From contig DATMBG010000025.1 of NCBI GenBank assembly GCA_035559535.1, forward strand, positions 38,874 to 102,873: a stretch of 64,000 bases of DNA, read 5' to 3'. A program made the position numbers and the translations under genes. Of the stretch, positions 34,708-45,753 are shown piece after piece. This DNA is from Candidatus Limnocylindrales bacterium (lineage in GTDB: Bacteria > Moduliflexota > Moduliflexia > Moduliflexales > JAUQPW01). The notes under the pieces are model-generated. The model did not search any database. It worked only from the letters and a program-made list of their open reading frames with translations, and was not told the origin of the DNA. The stretch's first letter is position 1. The number at the start of each line of letters is the position of its first letter.

Positions 34708-35778
34708 TCATTGAGGATGGGCAACTATATCTATATGATCCGAGCGGCTTTTCTCAAAAAAATAAAGTATTTTGGAAAAATCATCCTTACAAGGTATCAG
34801 ACGTTTTTGATCCGGAATAATGGAGATATGGTAGTTATTTTCTATCAACAGGCGTAAATATTCTTTGCCTGAAACTTTGGATACATTTTGTAACCCACCT
34901 GGAGAAAATTCAGAAAATAGGATAGGACGATGTTCCTTTAATAGGTTCCTGGCTCCTTGTATGACCTTATATTCTGCCCCCTCAACATCTAGTTTTATGA
35001 CGTGAATTTTCCTGACCCCCTGAAGGACCTTGTCCAGCGTAACAGACCTTACTAAAATTCTACCGGCGTCTAAGATTTCTAAATCACGGCCAAAGTCGGA
35101 AATTATTCCATTACTGGCCAGAGGGTCATAAAGAAAAGTTGCTTCTTTTTCGGCAACAGCGTAGGGATATATATCGATATTTTCAAAGTTGTTACTTTGG
35201 GCGCTTGAATACAGAAGACCGCAATTATGTTGGTTTGGCTCAAAGGATATAACCCTTCCCTGATTTCCAACGATTTGAGCTGCCATTAAACTGAAATAAC
35301 CGATATTAGCCCCAACATCAACAAATACCATGCCAGGTTCCAGGATTTTTCTGAGAGTAGCGGTTACATGGGGTTCATATTCTCTTTTCTCCAGGATGGT
35401 TCTGCCAACCGCCCAGTCATCGGGTGAAACATAGAGTTTAAAATTATCTAATTCAACCAAAACATATTTTACTGGGGAATTAGACTGAAAAATCTTCCTA
35501 TTCTTGAACTCTGGGGATGCCAGGAACATTGAAACCAGTGAATGGACCTTTTCGCCTTTAAGGATATGGGCCATATACGTATGCCAGCCATCGGGATCGG
35601 GATTTCTTCCCAGGAAAAGGCGATAACAGTAGTAAACATCTTCTTTGGTAGCTAATTCATCAAATTTATTTTTAGGAATTTGGCCTATTAACCTGGTCTT
35701 TAACCCGTGCTTCCAGGACCCAGGTATTTGTTTCTTTATCGCTTGGGGAATCAGCCTTATCAATTTCTGTATAAGCAT
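34708..35778 (-). CDS. FkbM-family methyltransferase with N-terminal DUF4214-like region
   Basis: 356-residue SAM-dependent methyltransferase. The N-terminal part (about 45-100) has YCYRLFLGRNPDPDGWHTYM...LASPEFKNR, the DUF4214-type motif found on surface-polysaccharide enzymes. The C-terminal part is the FkbM domain: FVDVGANIGYFSLMAAQIVG (SAM loop), VISFEPNQHN, and IHVIKLDVEGAEYKVIQGA. FkbM enzymes O-methylate sugars or polyketides, and this fusion suggests a cell-surface glycan substrate. Starting at ATG 35778 places GGAGG 11 bp upstream; an earlier ATG at 35796 adds six residues. It is not in a polysaccharide cluster here. Confidence 0.85.
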   Translation of the reverse strand: MLIQKLIRLIPQAIKKQIPGSWKHGLKTRLIGQIPKNKFDELATKEDVYYCYRLFLGRNPDPDGWHTYMAHILKGEKVHSLVSMFLASPEFKNRKIFQSNSPVKYVLVELDNFKLYVSPDDWAVGRTILEKREYEPHVTATLRKILEPGMVFVDVGANIGYFSLMAAQIVGNQGRVISFEPNQHNCGLLYSSAQSNNFENIDIYPYAVAEKEATFLYDPLASNGIISDFGRDLEILDAGRILVRSVTLDKVLQGVRKIHVIKLDVEGAEYKVIQGARNLLKEHRPILFSEFSPGGLQNVSKVSGKEYLRLLIENNYHISIIPDQKRLIPCKDDFSKILYFFEKSRSDHIDIVAHPQ

Positions 35779-35856
35779 ATGGATGACTTCCTCCATCCCT
35801 TAACTTCTTTTCCCCATCCACGGGGATAGGATTGGGTGGAAGGAGGTCTCCCCGTT

Positions 35857-36903
35857 CTACAAACCCGGTGGCAATTTGAGCTTAAATCGTTCTGCAGCTT
35901 TTCGCAGTTTCTCTATGGTACCGATGGGGAGGGGAATGCCGTTCTTGATACGGTCTTCATAAACCCGCTCTTCCGGCTCACCGGGTACAAAGATTTCGGA
36001 TACCCCCTCTACCTTAGGTAGTCCCTTCAGAGCCGTTACCAATCGATCGACATTTTCCTTATACTGTTCTAGATCGGTGAAGTTACCGATATGAATAGCG
36101 CCAACGAAGCTGTTTTGAGTTCCTGGAGCCACCGGATTCTGGTTAAGCAGGGTAGAGGTAATGAGGGGATTACCTACCATTAAACTCGACAGACATTCAA
36201 ACATCAGGGCCAGGCCATAACCTTTGTAACCTGCAGCCGGTTGCAAAAATACAGCTTTTTTAGGATCTGTGGTAGGTCGTCCATCCTTGTCTAAAGCCCA
36301 TTCTGGAGGGATCGAGGTTCCTTTGTCGATGGCTACGTGTAATTTACCCCCGGCGGCTACGCTGGTAGCCATATCCAGACTGAGGAATTTGTAATTCTTA
36401 CCCGGTACGGCAATGGCAATGGGACTGTTATGTACACCGGCGGCGCGAGCACCGGGCGGTGCCATATTCGGAGGGCTGCAAACCACAGCAATACCGGCCA
36501 TACCCCTGGCAGCAGCCATCTGGGTATAATAAGCCATGGCCCCCTGGTGGGTAGTATTACGAATTAATCCCCAACCAATCCCGACTTCCAGGGCCTTATC
36601 AATAACCTTCTCCATGGCAAACGTCGTAACTACAGGACCAAAAGCCCGATCTGCTTCGATGAGTATGGTGGCCGAAGTTTCCTTAAGTATCTGAATATGG
36701 GGACGTGGGTTCATAATCCCCGCATCTACCCGCTTCGAGTACTCCTCTATCCTCTGGACCCCATGAGAATCCACCCCCCGTAAATTGGCCCATACCAATA
36801 CTTCAGCCTCCTTGGCCGCATCTTGCGGTGGCATTCCTAACCCTTCAAATACCTTGGCCGTAAATTCCTGCAAAGCCTTCCATTCTACACGCACCTCTTC
36901 CAT
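35857..36903 (-). CDS. Malate/L-lactate dehydrogenase, Ldh2/YlbC family
   Basis: 348-residue NAD(P)-dependent oxidoreductase of the Ldh2 family (PF02615), whose members reduce malate, ureidoglycolate, 2,3-diketogulonate or sulfolactate; the substrate cannot be told from sequence. Conserved pieces are LRGVDSHGVQRIEEY (Arg42, His47), TTHQGAMAYYTQMAA (His119, proposed acid-base), NSPIAIAVPG, LDMATSVAAGGKLHVA and KGYGLALMFECLSSLMVG. The usual NHFG around the histidine is THQG here. ATG 36903 follows AGGAGGAAAAAA, a good ribosome site. It lies between the methyltransferase and the GH57 gene, all on the minus strand. Confidence 0.9.
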   Translation of the reverse strand: MEEVRVEWKALQEFTAKVFEGLGMPPQDAAKEAEVLVWANLRGVDSHGVQRIEEYSKRVDAGIMNPRPHIQILKETSATILIEADRAFGPVVTTFAMEKVIDKALEVGIGWGLIRNTTHQGAMAYYTQMAAARGMAGIAVVCSPPNMAPPGARAAGVHNSPIAIAVPGKNYKFLSLDMATSVAAGGKLHVAIDKGTSIPPEWALDKDGRPTTDPKKAVFLQPAAGYKGYGLALMFECLSSLMVGNPLITSTLLNQNPVAPGTQNSFVGAIHIGNFTDLEQYKENVDRLVTALKGLPKVEGVSEIFVPGEPEERVYEDRIKNGIPLPIGTIEKLRKAAERFKLKLPPGL

Positions 36904-37063
36904 TTTTTTCCTCCTCTTTTTCCCTCCATTTTTCCAGAGTTACCTGACAGGATGTTTGTCTTTTTTTACCCGGTTTTATCAATCCCGGTCTATAAAGACG
37001 AAGGACCCTTTCCCTCTGAAAAGATTGTCCGATTATGCAAGCGTGATCCTCTACCCAAGGAAA

Positions 37064-39550
37064 TCAGGAACGCTTCATTTCTTCAAGAATTTTTTGGTAA
37101 CGATCCACATTAAAATAAAATTGTTTTGCAACTTTTAGCAAGGTTTCCCGAAAACGAATAACTTCCTCTTTCTTATCCGGAGGGATAGGTTCTTTTTTAG
37201 AAAACTCAGAAGTTAGAATGTCATGGAATTGATTCTGATGTGAGGCCAGCTCTAAATTGAGATTAAAGCGCCGGAGAAGATCATGGAAATCCTTTAAAAT
37301 TTCTAAATTCTCCAGAGTAGGATTCAGTTTAAGATTGAGCACTTTTTCATACAAGGCTTTATCCACATATTCTGTGATATAATCGGTCCTTAGATTATAC
37401 CGATTCTGCCTGGCAGTCTCAACAATTTCCAGAGCTCTCCCATAGGATGTTTCATCGTGATTTTCAATGTAAGATACAATCTCATGCTCGAGTCGACGGC
37501 TCAAAGTATATTCCGCAGCGATCCGATACTCCTCCGGTAAGTCCAGACCGGCCTGGCGAAGAGATTCCATAAATTCCCGATCGTTATCGTAAATACTGGA
37601 ATAAGCCTCATAGTAGTCCTGGGTTTTTTTCCGAACCAGCAAGTTTAAAAGGTGTTTTTTCTCATCCCGGAACATATCCCGGATGGTATAATGGTTCTTT
37701 CCCAAAGTCTCTTCTATGAACTGGTCAAGTTGAGGAGGGTTTTCTATCCGTTCATTGAGTTTTTTGAGAAGTTCTTCCAGGTCCAGATCTTCTGTATATT
37801 CGCGGATGGTGGTTCGGAAATCTTGTTCTCCATAATGACAGACAACAAATACAAGATCTTTCCTTTCCAGGGTCGTAGAGGCCGTAACCAGAGCATGTCC
37901 AAGGGCTAGGGAGATCTTTTCTCCCCGTAGAATCTGATGGAATTTCATATCCACCTGATAGTTATATGTATTAGCCATGCCTGGAATCAGGTCTTTGAAG
38001 AGGGAAAGAATGGCCACATGGTTTAAAAACTTTTCCAGGCTTACCCGACAGGGAAGGACTAATTTTTCATAAACGCCCCGTCCGTTTTTAAACGTCTCTA
38101 TATTACTGGGCGCTTTTTCAAGGCGTTTCAGAAATTCCTCTTGAAGTTTGAGGCCGAAATCTTCGGCTAATTGAATCGCCCGATCCGCATACATTAAAAT
38201 TTGAACCGTTTCCAGCCCGGAGATCTCTGTAAAAAACCATCCACAACTGGTATACATAAGGAGCGCATGCCGCTGGATTTCTAAAAGTTTAAAAATGTGG
38301 GACTGCTCTTCCTGGGTTAAATTTTTTTTCCTGGCATGTTTTCGCAGGAACTCGGCACGGGAATCCTCGGAGCGATCCAAAATTACAGATATATAATCAT
38401 TTCTAGCTTTCCAGACATCTTTCAGATAGGAGCCTCCTTCCTTTTCAAACAAGGGAATAAGCTGATCTCGGAGCCAGTCTAAGGCTTCCCTCAGAGGTTT
38501 TCGCCATTCCTGGGTCCACTCCTCGGGTCCTCCGGTCCGACATCCGCAGTTCTCTTTCCAACGGCCTACTCCATGGGCACAGCTCCAGGCCGTTCCCTCA
38601 TTGTCAGGTCCTTCTTTGAGTTCAACCTTCATGGTGGGAGGATTATAGGCCAGAAAGCTGGCATAGTTGGTTAGCTCCAGACCACGACTTTCAGCCAGGT
38701 GGGTAACGGTAAAAGCCAGAGCCTTCTCACCTCCCTTAAAGTGATGGCCGTAAGTTTCTCCATCTGTAGCTACATGGATCAATTGGGTATGATTACGATG
38801 AGGGTCTATGGCACTTTCCAGACGAGTGGTAAAAAGCTCGGCAGATGATAAGAGCTTTTCAAAGGCAAGAGCCTGAGAAATAGGTCCATCATAGAAGAAA
38901 ATATCAATATATTTTCCCTTACCGACAAAACATCGATAGGGCTGGCTGGGATCGATATGACCGTTTTCTACACTGACCCATTCTTCCTTTCCGATGGGAG
39001 ATACACGCTTGGCTTGATAGGGAGATAGGATAATATATTTCAAATTAAAGTTGGCCAGAACCTTTAAGGTATCATAATTAACGGCTGTTTCAGGAAGCCA
39101 GATAGAATCCGCTGGTCTTCCAAAGTGAAACTCAAAATCTTTTAATCCCCAAACAATTTGGGTAATTTTATCCTGCTCATTGGCCAGAGGCAGGATCACG
39201 TGATTATAACATTGTGCAATGGCATTCCCGTATCCCCATCGTTCTAAGCTCTGCTGATCGGCTTCTTTTAACCTTTGATAAACATCGGGGGCTTTCACCC
39301 TGAGCCAGTTTATGAGGGTTGGCCCAAAGTTAAAGCTGATCCAGGCATAATTGTTGACAATATTCAAAATACGATCCTGTCCGTCTAAAATTCTGGCAAA
39401 GGCATTGGGTCGATAACATTCTGCAGTAACCCGCTCTTGCCAGTCATGAAAAGGGTAAGCACTCTCCTGAGGCTCAATAGCTTCAATCCAGGGATTCTCC
39501 CTGGGTGGTTGATAGAAATGTCCATGGATGCAGAGATAAGCCCTGGGCAT
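37064..39550 (-). CDS. Glycoside hydrolase family 57 protein with DUF3536
   Basis: 828-residue protein. The N-terminal GH57 (beta/alpha)7 domain starts YLCIHGHFYQPPRENPWIEAIE, has the nucleophile-region SIWLPETAVNYDTLKVL and the acid-region THVATDGETYGHHFKGGEKAL (written here in part), and runs to about 330. The rest is DUF3536, helical and charged. Family members include alpha-amylases and glycogen branching enzymes; the GH57-DUF3536 type is widespread in deltaproteobacteria and cyanobacteria and has been little characterised. A role in glycogen or maltodextrin metabolism is inferred. No signal peptide, so cytoplasmic. AGGAAGGAAG precedes the ATG. Confidence 0.92.
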   Translation of the reverse strand: MPRAYLCIHGHFYQPPRENPWIEAIEPQESAYPFHDWQERVTAECYRPNAFARILDGQDRILNIVNNYAWISFNFGPTLINWLRVKAPDVYQRLKEADQQSLERWGYGNAIAQCYNHVILPLANEQDKITQIVWGLKDFEFHFGRPADSIWLPETAVNYDTLKVLANFNLKYIILSPYQAKRVSPIGKEEWVSVENGHIDPSQPYRCFVGKGKYIDIFFYDGPISQALAFEKLLSSAELFTTRLESAIDPHRNHTQLIHVATDGETYGHHFKGGEKALAFTVTHLAESRGLELTNYASFLAYNPPTMKVELKEGPDNEGTAWSCAHGVGRWKENCGCRTGGPEEWTQEWRKPLREALDWLRDQLIPLFEKEGGSYLKDVWKARNDYISVILDRSEDSRAEFLRKHARKKNLTQEEQSHIFKLLEIQRHALLMYTSCGWFFTEISGLETVQILMYADRAIQLAEDFGLKLQEEFLKRLEKAPSNIETFKNGRGVYEKLVLPCRVSLEKFLNHVAILSLFKDLIPGMANTYNYQVDMKFHQILRGEKISLALGHALVTASTTLERKDLVFVVCHYGEQDFRTTIREYTEDLDLEELLKKLNERIENPPQLDQFIEETLGKNHYTIRDMFRDEKKHLLNLLVRKKTQDYYEAYSSIYDNDREFMESLRQAGLDLPEEYRIAAEYTLSRRLEHEIVSYIENHDETSYGRALEIVETARQNRYNLRTDYITEYVDKALYEKVLNLKLNPTLENLEILKDFHDLLRRFNLNLELASHQNQFHDILTSEFSKKEPIPPDKKEEVIRFRETLLKVAKQFYFNVDRYQKILEEMKRS

Positions 39551-39729
39551 ATTTAACTTCCTTCCTTCTATAGGTTATGGTCTGTGGGATATCATCTTGA
39601 GGAGGCGAATTGTGAACGGTTGATGGATTTCCCTCATCCTTCATCATTCGCTCCCCACCAAGAATCTTGATTTGAGAAAAATTTACTCTCTTTCCTTGAA
39701 AAAAACAGGGAAATATATCAAAACAAAGC

Positions 39730-39758
39730 TTGACTTTGATTCAATATCCAGGCAGAAT
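39730..39758 (+). promoter_or_regulatory. Candidate promoter of the NHL-repeat gene
   Basis: TTGACT at 39730-39735, a 17-bp spacer and CAGAAT at 39753-39758. A small hairpin ATGCTGA/TCAGCAT (39794-39816) lies in the leader between it and the start at 39881. Confidence 0.4.
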
Positions 39759-39880
39759 AATAGCGTTACTTTTTACGTTTGAGCAAACCGACCATGCTGA
39801 AAAATATTCTCAGCATTTAAAAATAACAAAAGTCACCGATGTATCTACGTTTGTTTAAAAATAGCCTTGGAGGTATAGAT

Positions 39881-40852
39881 ATGAATAAAATTTTATCGAG
39901 TGGCGGGTTTACCTATGAAGTTGAGCAAAACTGGGCCAAACTTCCGTCCGGACCTGATTGGTATTTCAAGGACGTCGCCGGAGTCGCCGTCGATTCCCAG
40001 GACCGGGTTTATGTGTTCAATCGGGGTCCTCACCCCATGATTGTTTTCAATAAAGATGGAGAATTTATTAAGTCCTGGGGAGAGGGGATATTTACCCGGG
40101 CCCATGGAGTGGATATGGGTCCCGATGAAACCCTTTACTGTACCGATGATGGAGATCATACGGTCCGAAGATGCACCTTAGATGGTAAGGTTCTCATGAC
40201 GCTGGGTATTCCCCATCAACCGGCTCCCTATCAGAGTGGAAAACCTTTTAATCGCTGTACCCATACCGCTCTTTCCCGAGACGGTCAATTTATTTTTGTT
40301 ACAGATGGATACGGTAATTCTTGTGTCCACAAATACACAAAGGACGGAAAATACGTCCTTTCCTGGGGAGAACCGGGAACGGATCCCGGGCAGTTCAACA
40401 TTGTTCATAATATTGCAGCCGATGGAAAAGGAAATTTATACGTTGTCGACCGGGAAAATCATCGGGTGCAGATTTTTGACGAGGAAGGTAATTACAAAGG
40501 TCAGTGGGTCAATATGCACCGTCCCTGCGCGATTTATAAAAATAAGGTTTTTGATAATAATTTCTATTTGGGAGAAATAGGAACGGCTATGTCGGTAAAT
40601 TGGTACGTTCCTCGTATCGGTCCCCGTTTAACTATTCTGGATGAAGGGGGGAAGGTCTTAGCTCGTATTGGAGACCGTCCCAGCCCAAATGAACAGAGTA
40701 TCTTCAGCGCTCCCCATGGTATTGCTGTGGACTCCCGTGGAGATGTTTATGTGGGTGAGGTAACCTGGACGAATCTGGTGGGGGGGGATCGGGGCCATAA
40801 AGAAGTCCCTCCTGGTCCTCTGATAACCCTTCAAAAACTTCACCGGAGATAA
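39881..40852 (+). CDS. NHL-repeat beta-propeller, peptidylglycine amidating lyase-like
   Basis: 323-residue six-bladed propeller of NHL repeats. Repeats appear as VAGVAVDSQDRVYVFNRG, RAHGVDMGPDETLYCTDDG, HNIAADGKGNLYVVDRENHRVQIF and PHGIAVDSRGDVYVGEVTW. It matches the bacterial family annotated as peptidyl-alpha-hydroxyglycine alpha-amidating lyase-like, many of which have no tested activity. No signal peptide is evident. I chose ATG 39881 with CTTGGAGGTATAGAT upstream; the frame is open from 39839. It is transcribed away from the GH57 gene. Confidence 0.82.
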   Translation: MNKILSSGGFTYEVEQNWAKLPSGPDWYFKDVAGVAVDSQDRVYVFNRGPHPMIVFNKDGEFIKSWGEGIFTRAHGVDMGPDETLYCTDDGDHTVRRCTLDGKVLMTLGIPHQPAPYQSGKPFNRCTHTALSRDGQFIFVTDGYGNSCVHKYTKDGKYVLSWGEPGTDPGQFNIVHNIAADGKGNLYVVDRENHRVQIFDEEGNYKGQWVNMHRPCAIYKNKVFDNNFYLGEIGTAMSVNWYVPRIGPRLTILDEGGKVLARIGDRPSPNEQSIFSAPHGIAVDSRGDVYVGEVTWTNLVGGDRGHKEVPPGPLITLQKLHRR

Positions 40853-40970
40853 CCTCACCTTTCCTCCTTTATTCTCGGTTTGAGCTGGAACCTAAAGATT
40901 CAATTCATTACTATCCGTAGTACCTTGTTGACTTAGGTTTGCTTGACGTTTAAGCGGCCTTCACCCCCGG

Positions 40971-40998
40971 CCCCTCTCCCGAAGCTTCGGGAGAGGGG
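40971..40998. repeat. Perfect 28-bp palindrome (CCCTCTCCCGAAGCTTC...)
   Basis: CCCCTCTCCCGAAG and its exact complement CTTCGGGAGAGGGG meet with no loop, in a 348-bp spacer between two convergent genes. It is followed by GGGGTTGGGAAG, not a T-run. It looks like a dispersed palindromic element; nothing else is recognisable in this spacer (40853-41200). Confidence 0.65.
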
Positions 40999-41200
40999 GG
41001 GGTTGGGAAGTGAAAGCTGTACTATAAGATCGAAATTAAGTAAACAATGTAGTAGAATCCCTTTAAAGCAGTCATAATCGGAGTCGTTCTTTCTTACTTC
41101 GTCCCTTCCCTCCTATTTCGCCTGGTGTATACCTGTCTATGTTTCATAGTGTAACACCATTTCACATTGAAACATCCTTTCAACCGTCTTTCTGATAATT

Positions 41201-44200
41201 TCACTTATTGCTGTTCCCCAGGTCTCGTTCATCGGTTAGGGTCTTCCTTTCCTGTAATAGCCGGACAAATTCTTCCGTCGGTAGAGGCCGACTGAAGAGA
41301 TAGCCCTGGATCTCATCACACCCGTGGGAGCGCAAGAAGGCCAGTTGTTCCTGGGTTTCCACGCCTTCGGCTATTACTTTCAGCTTCAGATGATGGGCCA
41401 TGTTGATAATCAGCATGGCTATCATGGCATCATCGGGATCGGTGGTTATATCCAGGACAAAGGATCGATCTATTTTCAACGTATCTATGGGAAATCGTTT
41501 CAGATAGGCTAATGAAGAGTAGCCTGTTCCAAAATCGTCCACCGATATATGAACCCCCATCTTTTTCAATTCCTTCAAGGTAGTAATGGCGGCCTCTATA
41601 TTCTCCATGATGATTCCTTCTGTTAACTCCAATTCCAGATAGTTGGGATCAAGTCCGGTTTCATTGAGTGTTTGGGCCACTACCTGTATAAAGGTTTGTT
41701 GTTTAAACAGGCGGGTTGAAAGGTTAACGGCCACCCTCAAGGGGGGATAACCTGCTTCTTGCCAGGCTTTATTTTGGGCGCAGGCAGTACGTAGAACCCA
41801 GAATCCCAGAGGCACAATCAATCCAGTTTCTTCGGCCAGGGGGATAAATTTCATGGGAGGAATCAGTCCCAGATCTGGATGCTGCCAGCGCACCAGAGCT
41901 TCCATTCCAACGATCTGTCCCGTTAAGAGGCTTACCTGAGGTTGGTAATAGACCACGAATTCCCCACGTTCCAGCGCATGACGTAGTTTACCCTCCAGGC
42001 TCAATCTCTCGAGGGCTGTGGCGTTCATAGTTGAAGTGTAAAATTGATAGTTATTTCGACCCTGTTCTTTAGCTCGATGCAGGGCGGTATCTGCGTTTTT
42101 CAATAGGGTTTGAGCATCTTCCCCATCATCCGGGTAAAGGGCGATTCCAATACTGGGGGTGATATGGAGTTCGTGATCCTTAAAATAAAAAGGGGACTTG
42201 AAGGTTTCCAAAATTTTCTGGACGATCTTGATCGTGCCTCTGGTATGTTCCACTCCGGGTAATAACAGCATAAATTCATCGCCTCCCAGGCGGGCTACGG
42301 TATCTCCTTCCCGCAGGCAGCCTGTCAGTCGCTGGGCAACGTCCTGTAATAATCGATCTCCCGTGGCATGTCCTAACGTATCATTGATGACCTTGAATCG
42401 ATCCAGGTCGATGAGCATCACGGCTACCTGCTGTTGGTTGCGGTGGGCATGGGCCAGTGCCAGAGTCAGACGATCATTGAATAACAACCGGTTGGGCAGA
42501 TCGGTCAGGGCATCGTAATAGGCCAGGTGTCGGATAGTTTCTTCAGCCTGCTTGCGTGGGGTGATATCCATCCATGAACCCACGATCTCTAAGGGTTTGC
42601 CGGTAGGATCACGGAGTAATTTCATTTTATCGTATATCCACCGGTAAGTTCCATTCTTATGTTGGAAGCGGTATTCATAATCCAGGGTATCCTGACCGAA
42701 AAGGGTCGGTTGCTGATTGAGAACATGGGACCGATCTTCTGGGTGGAGGTGGTCAACCCACCAGTTGGGGTCTGTTAGGCATTCAGTTACTTGATAGCCC
42801 AGCAAGGTCTTGATATTTTCACTGACAAAGGAGAGGGGAACAGGGTCTTGGGGATAAATAGAGGTTGTCCTCAAGCTATAGATCACCGTCGGGCTGACAG
42901 TGAGCAGGTGATTGAGATGTATATGGGCTTCCTTGAGTGCTTTTTCCGCTCGTTTACGCTGAATGGCTTCCGCCAGCACATTGGCAACTGATTGGAAGAA
43001 ATGCACATCATCCTGGGAGAACATCCGCTGACGGGTAGTATGTGCACCCAGGACCCCGAAGGGTTCCTGGAGGTTTCCGATAATGATGCTGACACCGCTG
43101 ACAATACCATGATTGTACAGTAGCAGGTCAGTGAATCGGGTCTCGGTATATAGATCTTCGACAATGACCGGTTCCTTCACGAGTAATGTGAAGCCTGCCT
43201 GTGAGTTATGGGCCATGCCGACGGTGATTTGGTCGATCAAGCTTTCCTCCCAACCGACACCGGCAACAAGTTTCAGTCTATTACCATCGGGCAACAGTTC
43301 CAGCACTTGACAGTATTCTATTCCAAGCGTGGTGGCAACCATCGTCACAGCCTGATCGAAGAGCTGCTGAAGATCTGCACCTGCCAGCGCCAACTGCCCC
43401 AGGGTGGCCACCACGGCTTGCTGCTGGGCGCGGGTGGCCAGGGCTTCCTCTGCCCGCTTCCGCTCGGCTAATTCCTGCTGAGCAGCCGTGTACAGTCGGG
43501 CATTATCCAGAGCAATGGAGGCCAGTTCGGCAAATCGGCTTAATAACTCAATTTCTTCGTCTTCAAATTTCTGACCTTCTTCGGTCCAGGCCAGGCCGAT
43601 CACCCCTATAACCTGCTGACCAGATTTGAGGGGTACTCCAACGAGTGCACGGAAGATATTGAATCTTGGATCCGATGTACGGCCTGACCAGGTAGGATAA
43701 TCTTCTACCTTTAGAGGTTGTCCCGTTTGCCAGACCTTTCCGGCCAGCCCTTCGCCATATCTCAATCGGTAACCGATAAATTTACTAAAAGCCCCTATTC
43801 CTACTTTAACCGTCATCTCGGCTCCTTCGGCTTCAGCCAGATAGATGTAACCATGGGGGGTACCGATCAGAGCCGCTGCACGTACTGTGATGGCTTCAAG
43901 TAGATCAGCCAAATCCAACCGGCTCATCAGGGCCAGAGTGGTTTCGTGTAGCGCCGTGAGATATTCATTCTGCCGGCGTAACTTCTCTTCCACCCTTGTC
44001 CGTTTAATAATTTCCGTAGTAAGAGCCGCCGTCCTCTCTGCCACTTTTTCTTCCAGATGCTCGTTCAGTGCCCTCAATTCATCCCGTACCTTCATCAGTT
44101 CCAGATTCTCCTGAACAGCGGTTTCGTAAGTAGAAAGGAGAAGGTCTAAGATCTGCAGACGTTCTGCATTGATAAAATAAGTATGGTCCGCAAAGAAGAC

Positions 44201-44638
44201 ATTGATACCCATTTGCACGACCGCACTTTTACGCAGTTCCATATTGGCAAGTATGTAGTGGATGCGAGAGAGAAGATATTTTTTATCATAGGGTTTTGTG
44301 ATGAAATTACTGGCTCCACACTCCAAAGCTCTAAGAACATCTGTAGGGTCAGAAAGAGCCGTCAAAAGAATCACGGGAATGTCTTTGAGATTTTTATCCG
44401 CTTTGATCAACCGGCAGAGTTCGTAGCCATCCATTTCCGGCATGAGAATATCGCTGATCACCAAGGTGGGTCTGTAACGATTTAACATGGCAAGAGCTTC
44501 TTTACCATTTCTGGCAATTAAAACGTGATAAGTGTTTTGCTCAAGGATATTCCTCAGATGCTCAGCCTGGGTAGGACTGTCTTCAACGATAAGAATTTCG
44601 ATTTTAGGGTTCTGAGACTCTCTCTGGACATGATTCAT
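41201..44638 (-). CDS. REC-GAF-GAF-PAS-GGDEF-EAL c-di-GMP regulator (WspR-position effector)
   Basis: 1145-residue cytoplasmic response regulator, the probable output of the chemosensory cluster. Domains in order: REC (about 13-135, phospho-acceptor Asp63 in [12 protein letters not shown], Lys115), a coiled linker (about 160-225), two GAF domains (about 230-390 and 405-560), a PAS domain (about 565-695, ending [12 protein letters not shown]), GGDEF (motif at 785-789, RLGGDEF, catalytic form) and EAL (Glu913 in [10 protein letters not shown], with DDFGTGYSS and IAEGVE). Both the diguanylate cyclase and phosphodiesterase motifs look intact, so the net direction may be switched by phosphorylation or GAF ligands. 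AAAGGAG precedes the ATG. It follows cheB by 50 bp. Confidence 0.93.
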   Translation of the reverse strand: MNHVQRESQNPKIEILIVEDSPTQAEHLRNILEQNTYHVLIARNGKEALAMLNRYRPTLVISDILMPEMDGYELCRLIKADKNLKDIPVILLTALSDPTDVLRALECGASNFITKPYDKKYLLSRIHYILANMELRKSAVVQMGINVFFADHTYFINAERLQILDLLLSTYETAVQENLELMKVRDELRALNEHLEEKVAERTAALTTEIIKRTRVEEKLRRQNEYLTALHETTLALMSRLDLADLLEAITVRAAALIGTPHGYIYLAEAEGAEMTVKVGIGAFSKFIGYRLRYGEGLAGKVWQTGQPLKVEDYPTWSGRTSDPRFNIFRALVGVPLKSGQQVIGVIGLAWTEEGQKFEDEEIELLSRFAELASIALDNARLYTAAQQELAERKRAEEALATRAQQQAVVATLGQLALAGADLQQLFDQAVTMVATTLGIEYCQVLELLPDGNRLKLVAGVGWEESLIDQITVGMAHNSQAGFTLLVKEPVIVEDLYTETRFTDLLLYNHGIVSGVSIIIGNLQEPFGVLGAHTTRQRMFSQDDVHFFQSVANVLAEAIQRKRAEKALKEAHIHLNHLLTVSPTVIYSLRTTSIYPQDPVPLSFVSENIKTLLGYQVTECLTDPNWWVDHLHPEDRSHVLNQQPTLFGQDTLDYEYRFQHKNGTYRWIYDKMKLLRDPTGKPLEIVGSWMDITPRKQAEETIRHLAYYDALTDLPNRLLFNDRLTLALAHAHRNQQQVAVMLIDLDRFKVINDTLGHATGDRLLQDVAQRLTGCLREGDTVARLGGDEFMLLLPGVEHTRGTIKIVQKILETFKSPFYFKDHELHITPSIGIALYPDDGEDAQTLLKNADTALHRAKEQGRNNYQFYTSTMNATALERLSLEGKLRHALERGEFVVYYQPQVSLLTGQIVGMEALVRWQHPDLGLIPPMKFIPLAEETGLIVPLGFWVLRTACAQNKAWQEAGYPPLRVAVNLSTRLFKQQTFIQVVAQTLNETGLDPNYLELELTEGIIMENIEAAITTLKELKKMGVHISVDDFGTGYSSLAYLKRFPIDTLKIDRSFVLDITTDPDDAMIAMLIINMAHHLKLKVIAEGVETQEQLAFLRSHGCDEIQGYLFSRPLPTEEFVRLLQERKTLTDERDLGNSNK

Positions 44639-44688
44639 GGAGCTGGCTCCTTTCTTAACTCAAAACTTAAAAGATAGATTTTAGCGGC

Positions 44689-45738
44689 TCATTTTTTATT
44701 TGCTAAACCCGCCAATATCGCTGCAATCTTATCCGGTGAAAGTATATAGGTCGCTGCACCAAGCTTGATGGCCTCTCCTGGCATGCCGTGGACCACAGAA
44801 CTTTCTTTATCCTGGGCAATGGTCATCGCGCCTTTTTCTTTCATCAACTTCAATTCCTCTGCCCCATCTTTACCCATACCGCTGAGCAGGATGCCCACGG
44901 CATTTTCCCCATAGTTATTGGCTACAGAACGGAAAAGATAAGAAACCGAAGGCCGAAGACCATTTTCCGGTTCATCCTGGGTGAGGACAATTCTTCTATT
45001 CCCATCCACCTTCATCTGAAACCCATCTGGAGCCACATAGACATGCCCTGGAAGAATGGGTTCTCCATTCACTGCAGCATGAATCAACAGGTCTGACTGT
45101 TGATTTAACCACTCTATAAATCCCTGGATAAAACCTGCTGTCATATGCTGGACGACCAGGATAGGAACCGGAAAATCTTTTGGAAGTCGGGATAGAATGG
45201 TCTGGAGTGCAAGAGGACCACCGGTGGAAGCACCTATGGCGACAAGCTTGATTTCTGCGGGTATTTGCCTGATCTCCACCTTCGAAGGTACCGAAGTCGG
45301 TACCTCTTTTGGTGGGTATTTGGCCCACCGTTTAACTACCCTTACTTCCGACATGAGTTTCACCGTTTGAACTAATTCCTTTGCCATAGCCTCATGGGCT
45401 GGATGGCCTATAGCACTTGGCTTTTGTACCACGGCAAGGGCTCCTGCTTCCATGGCACGAAAGGCCGTCGTTACTTCTTGGATCTCCATACTTCCACTCA
45501 CGATGATGATGGGCGTTGGAACCGTCTCCATGACTCTGCGGGTTATCTCAAACCCGTCCATCTTCGGTAGATGGATATCCATTGTGATGAGATCGGGTTT
45601 CTGGTCCCTAACCACTTCCAGGACCTCCTCGCCATTGGATATAACCCCTATAACTCGAATATCCGGATCAGAGTTGAGGATATGGGTTAAAAATTCAGCT
45701 ATCACAGGTGAATCTTCTACAATAAGAACTTTGATCAT
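44689..45738 (-). CDS. cheB: Chemotaxis methylesterase CheB (WspF position)
   Basis: 349-residue protein-glutamate methylesterase that removes methyl groups from the receptor and resets sensitivity. REC domain at 1-120 with Asp54 (LITMDIHLPKMDG), linker, and CheB esterase domain at about 160-345 with catalytic Ser171 (IGASTGGP), His198 (VVQHMTAGF) and Asp291 (GMGKDGAEE). It starts 15 bp after the cheA stop, within the same transcript. In Wsp systems loss of the CheB homologue locks signalling on, so this gene is the likely negative arm here. Confidence 0.96.
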   Translation of the reverse strand: MIKVLIVEDSPVIAEFLTHILNSDPDIRVIGVISNGEEVLEVVRDQKPDLITMDIHLPKMDGFEITRRVMETVPTPIIIVSGSMEIQEVTTAFRAMEAGALAVVQKPSAIGHPAHEAMAKELVQTVKLMSEVRVVKRWAKYPPKEVPTSVPSKVEIRQIPAEIKLVAIGASTGGPLALQTILSRLPKDFPVPILVVQHMTAGFIQGFIEWLNQQSDLLIHAAVNGEPILPGHVYVAPDGFQMKVDGNRRIVLTQDEPENGLRPSVSYLFRSVANNYGENAVGILLSGMGKDGAEELKLMKEKGAMTIAQDKESSVVHGMPGEAIKLGAATYILSPDKIAAILAGLANKK

Positions 45739-45753
45739 ATTTCTCTCCTTGGT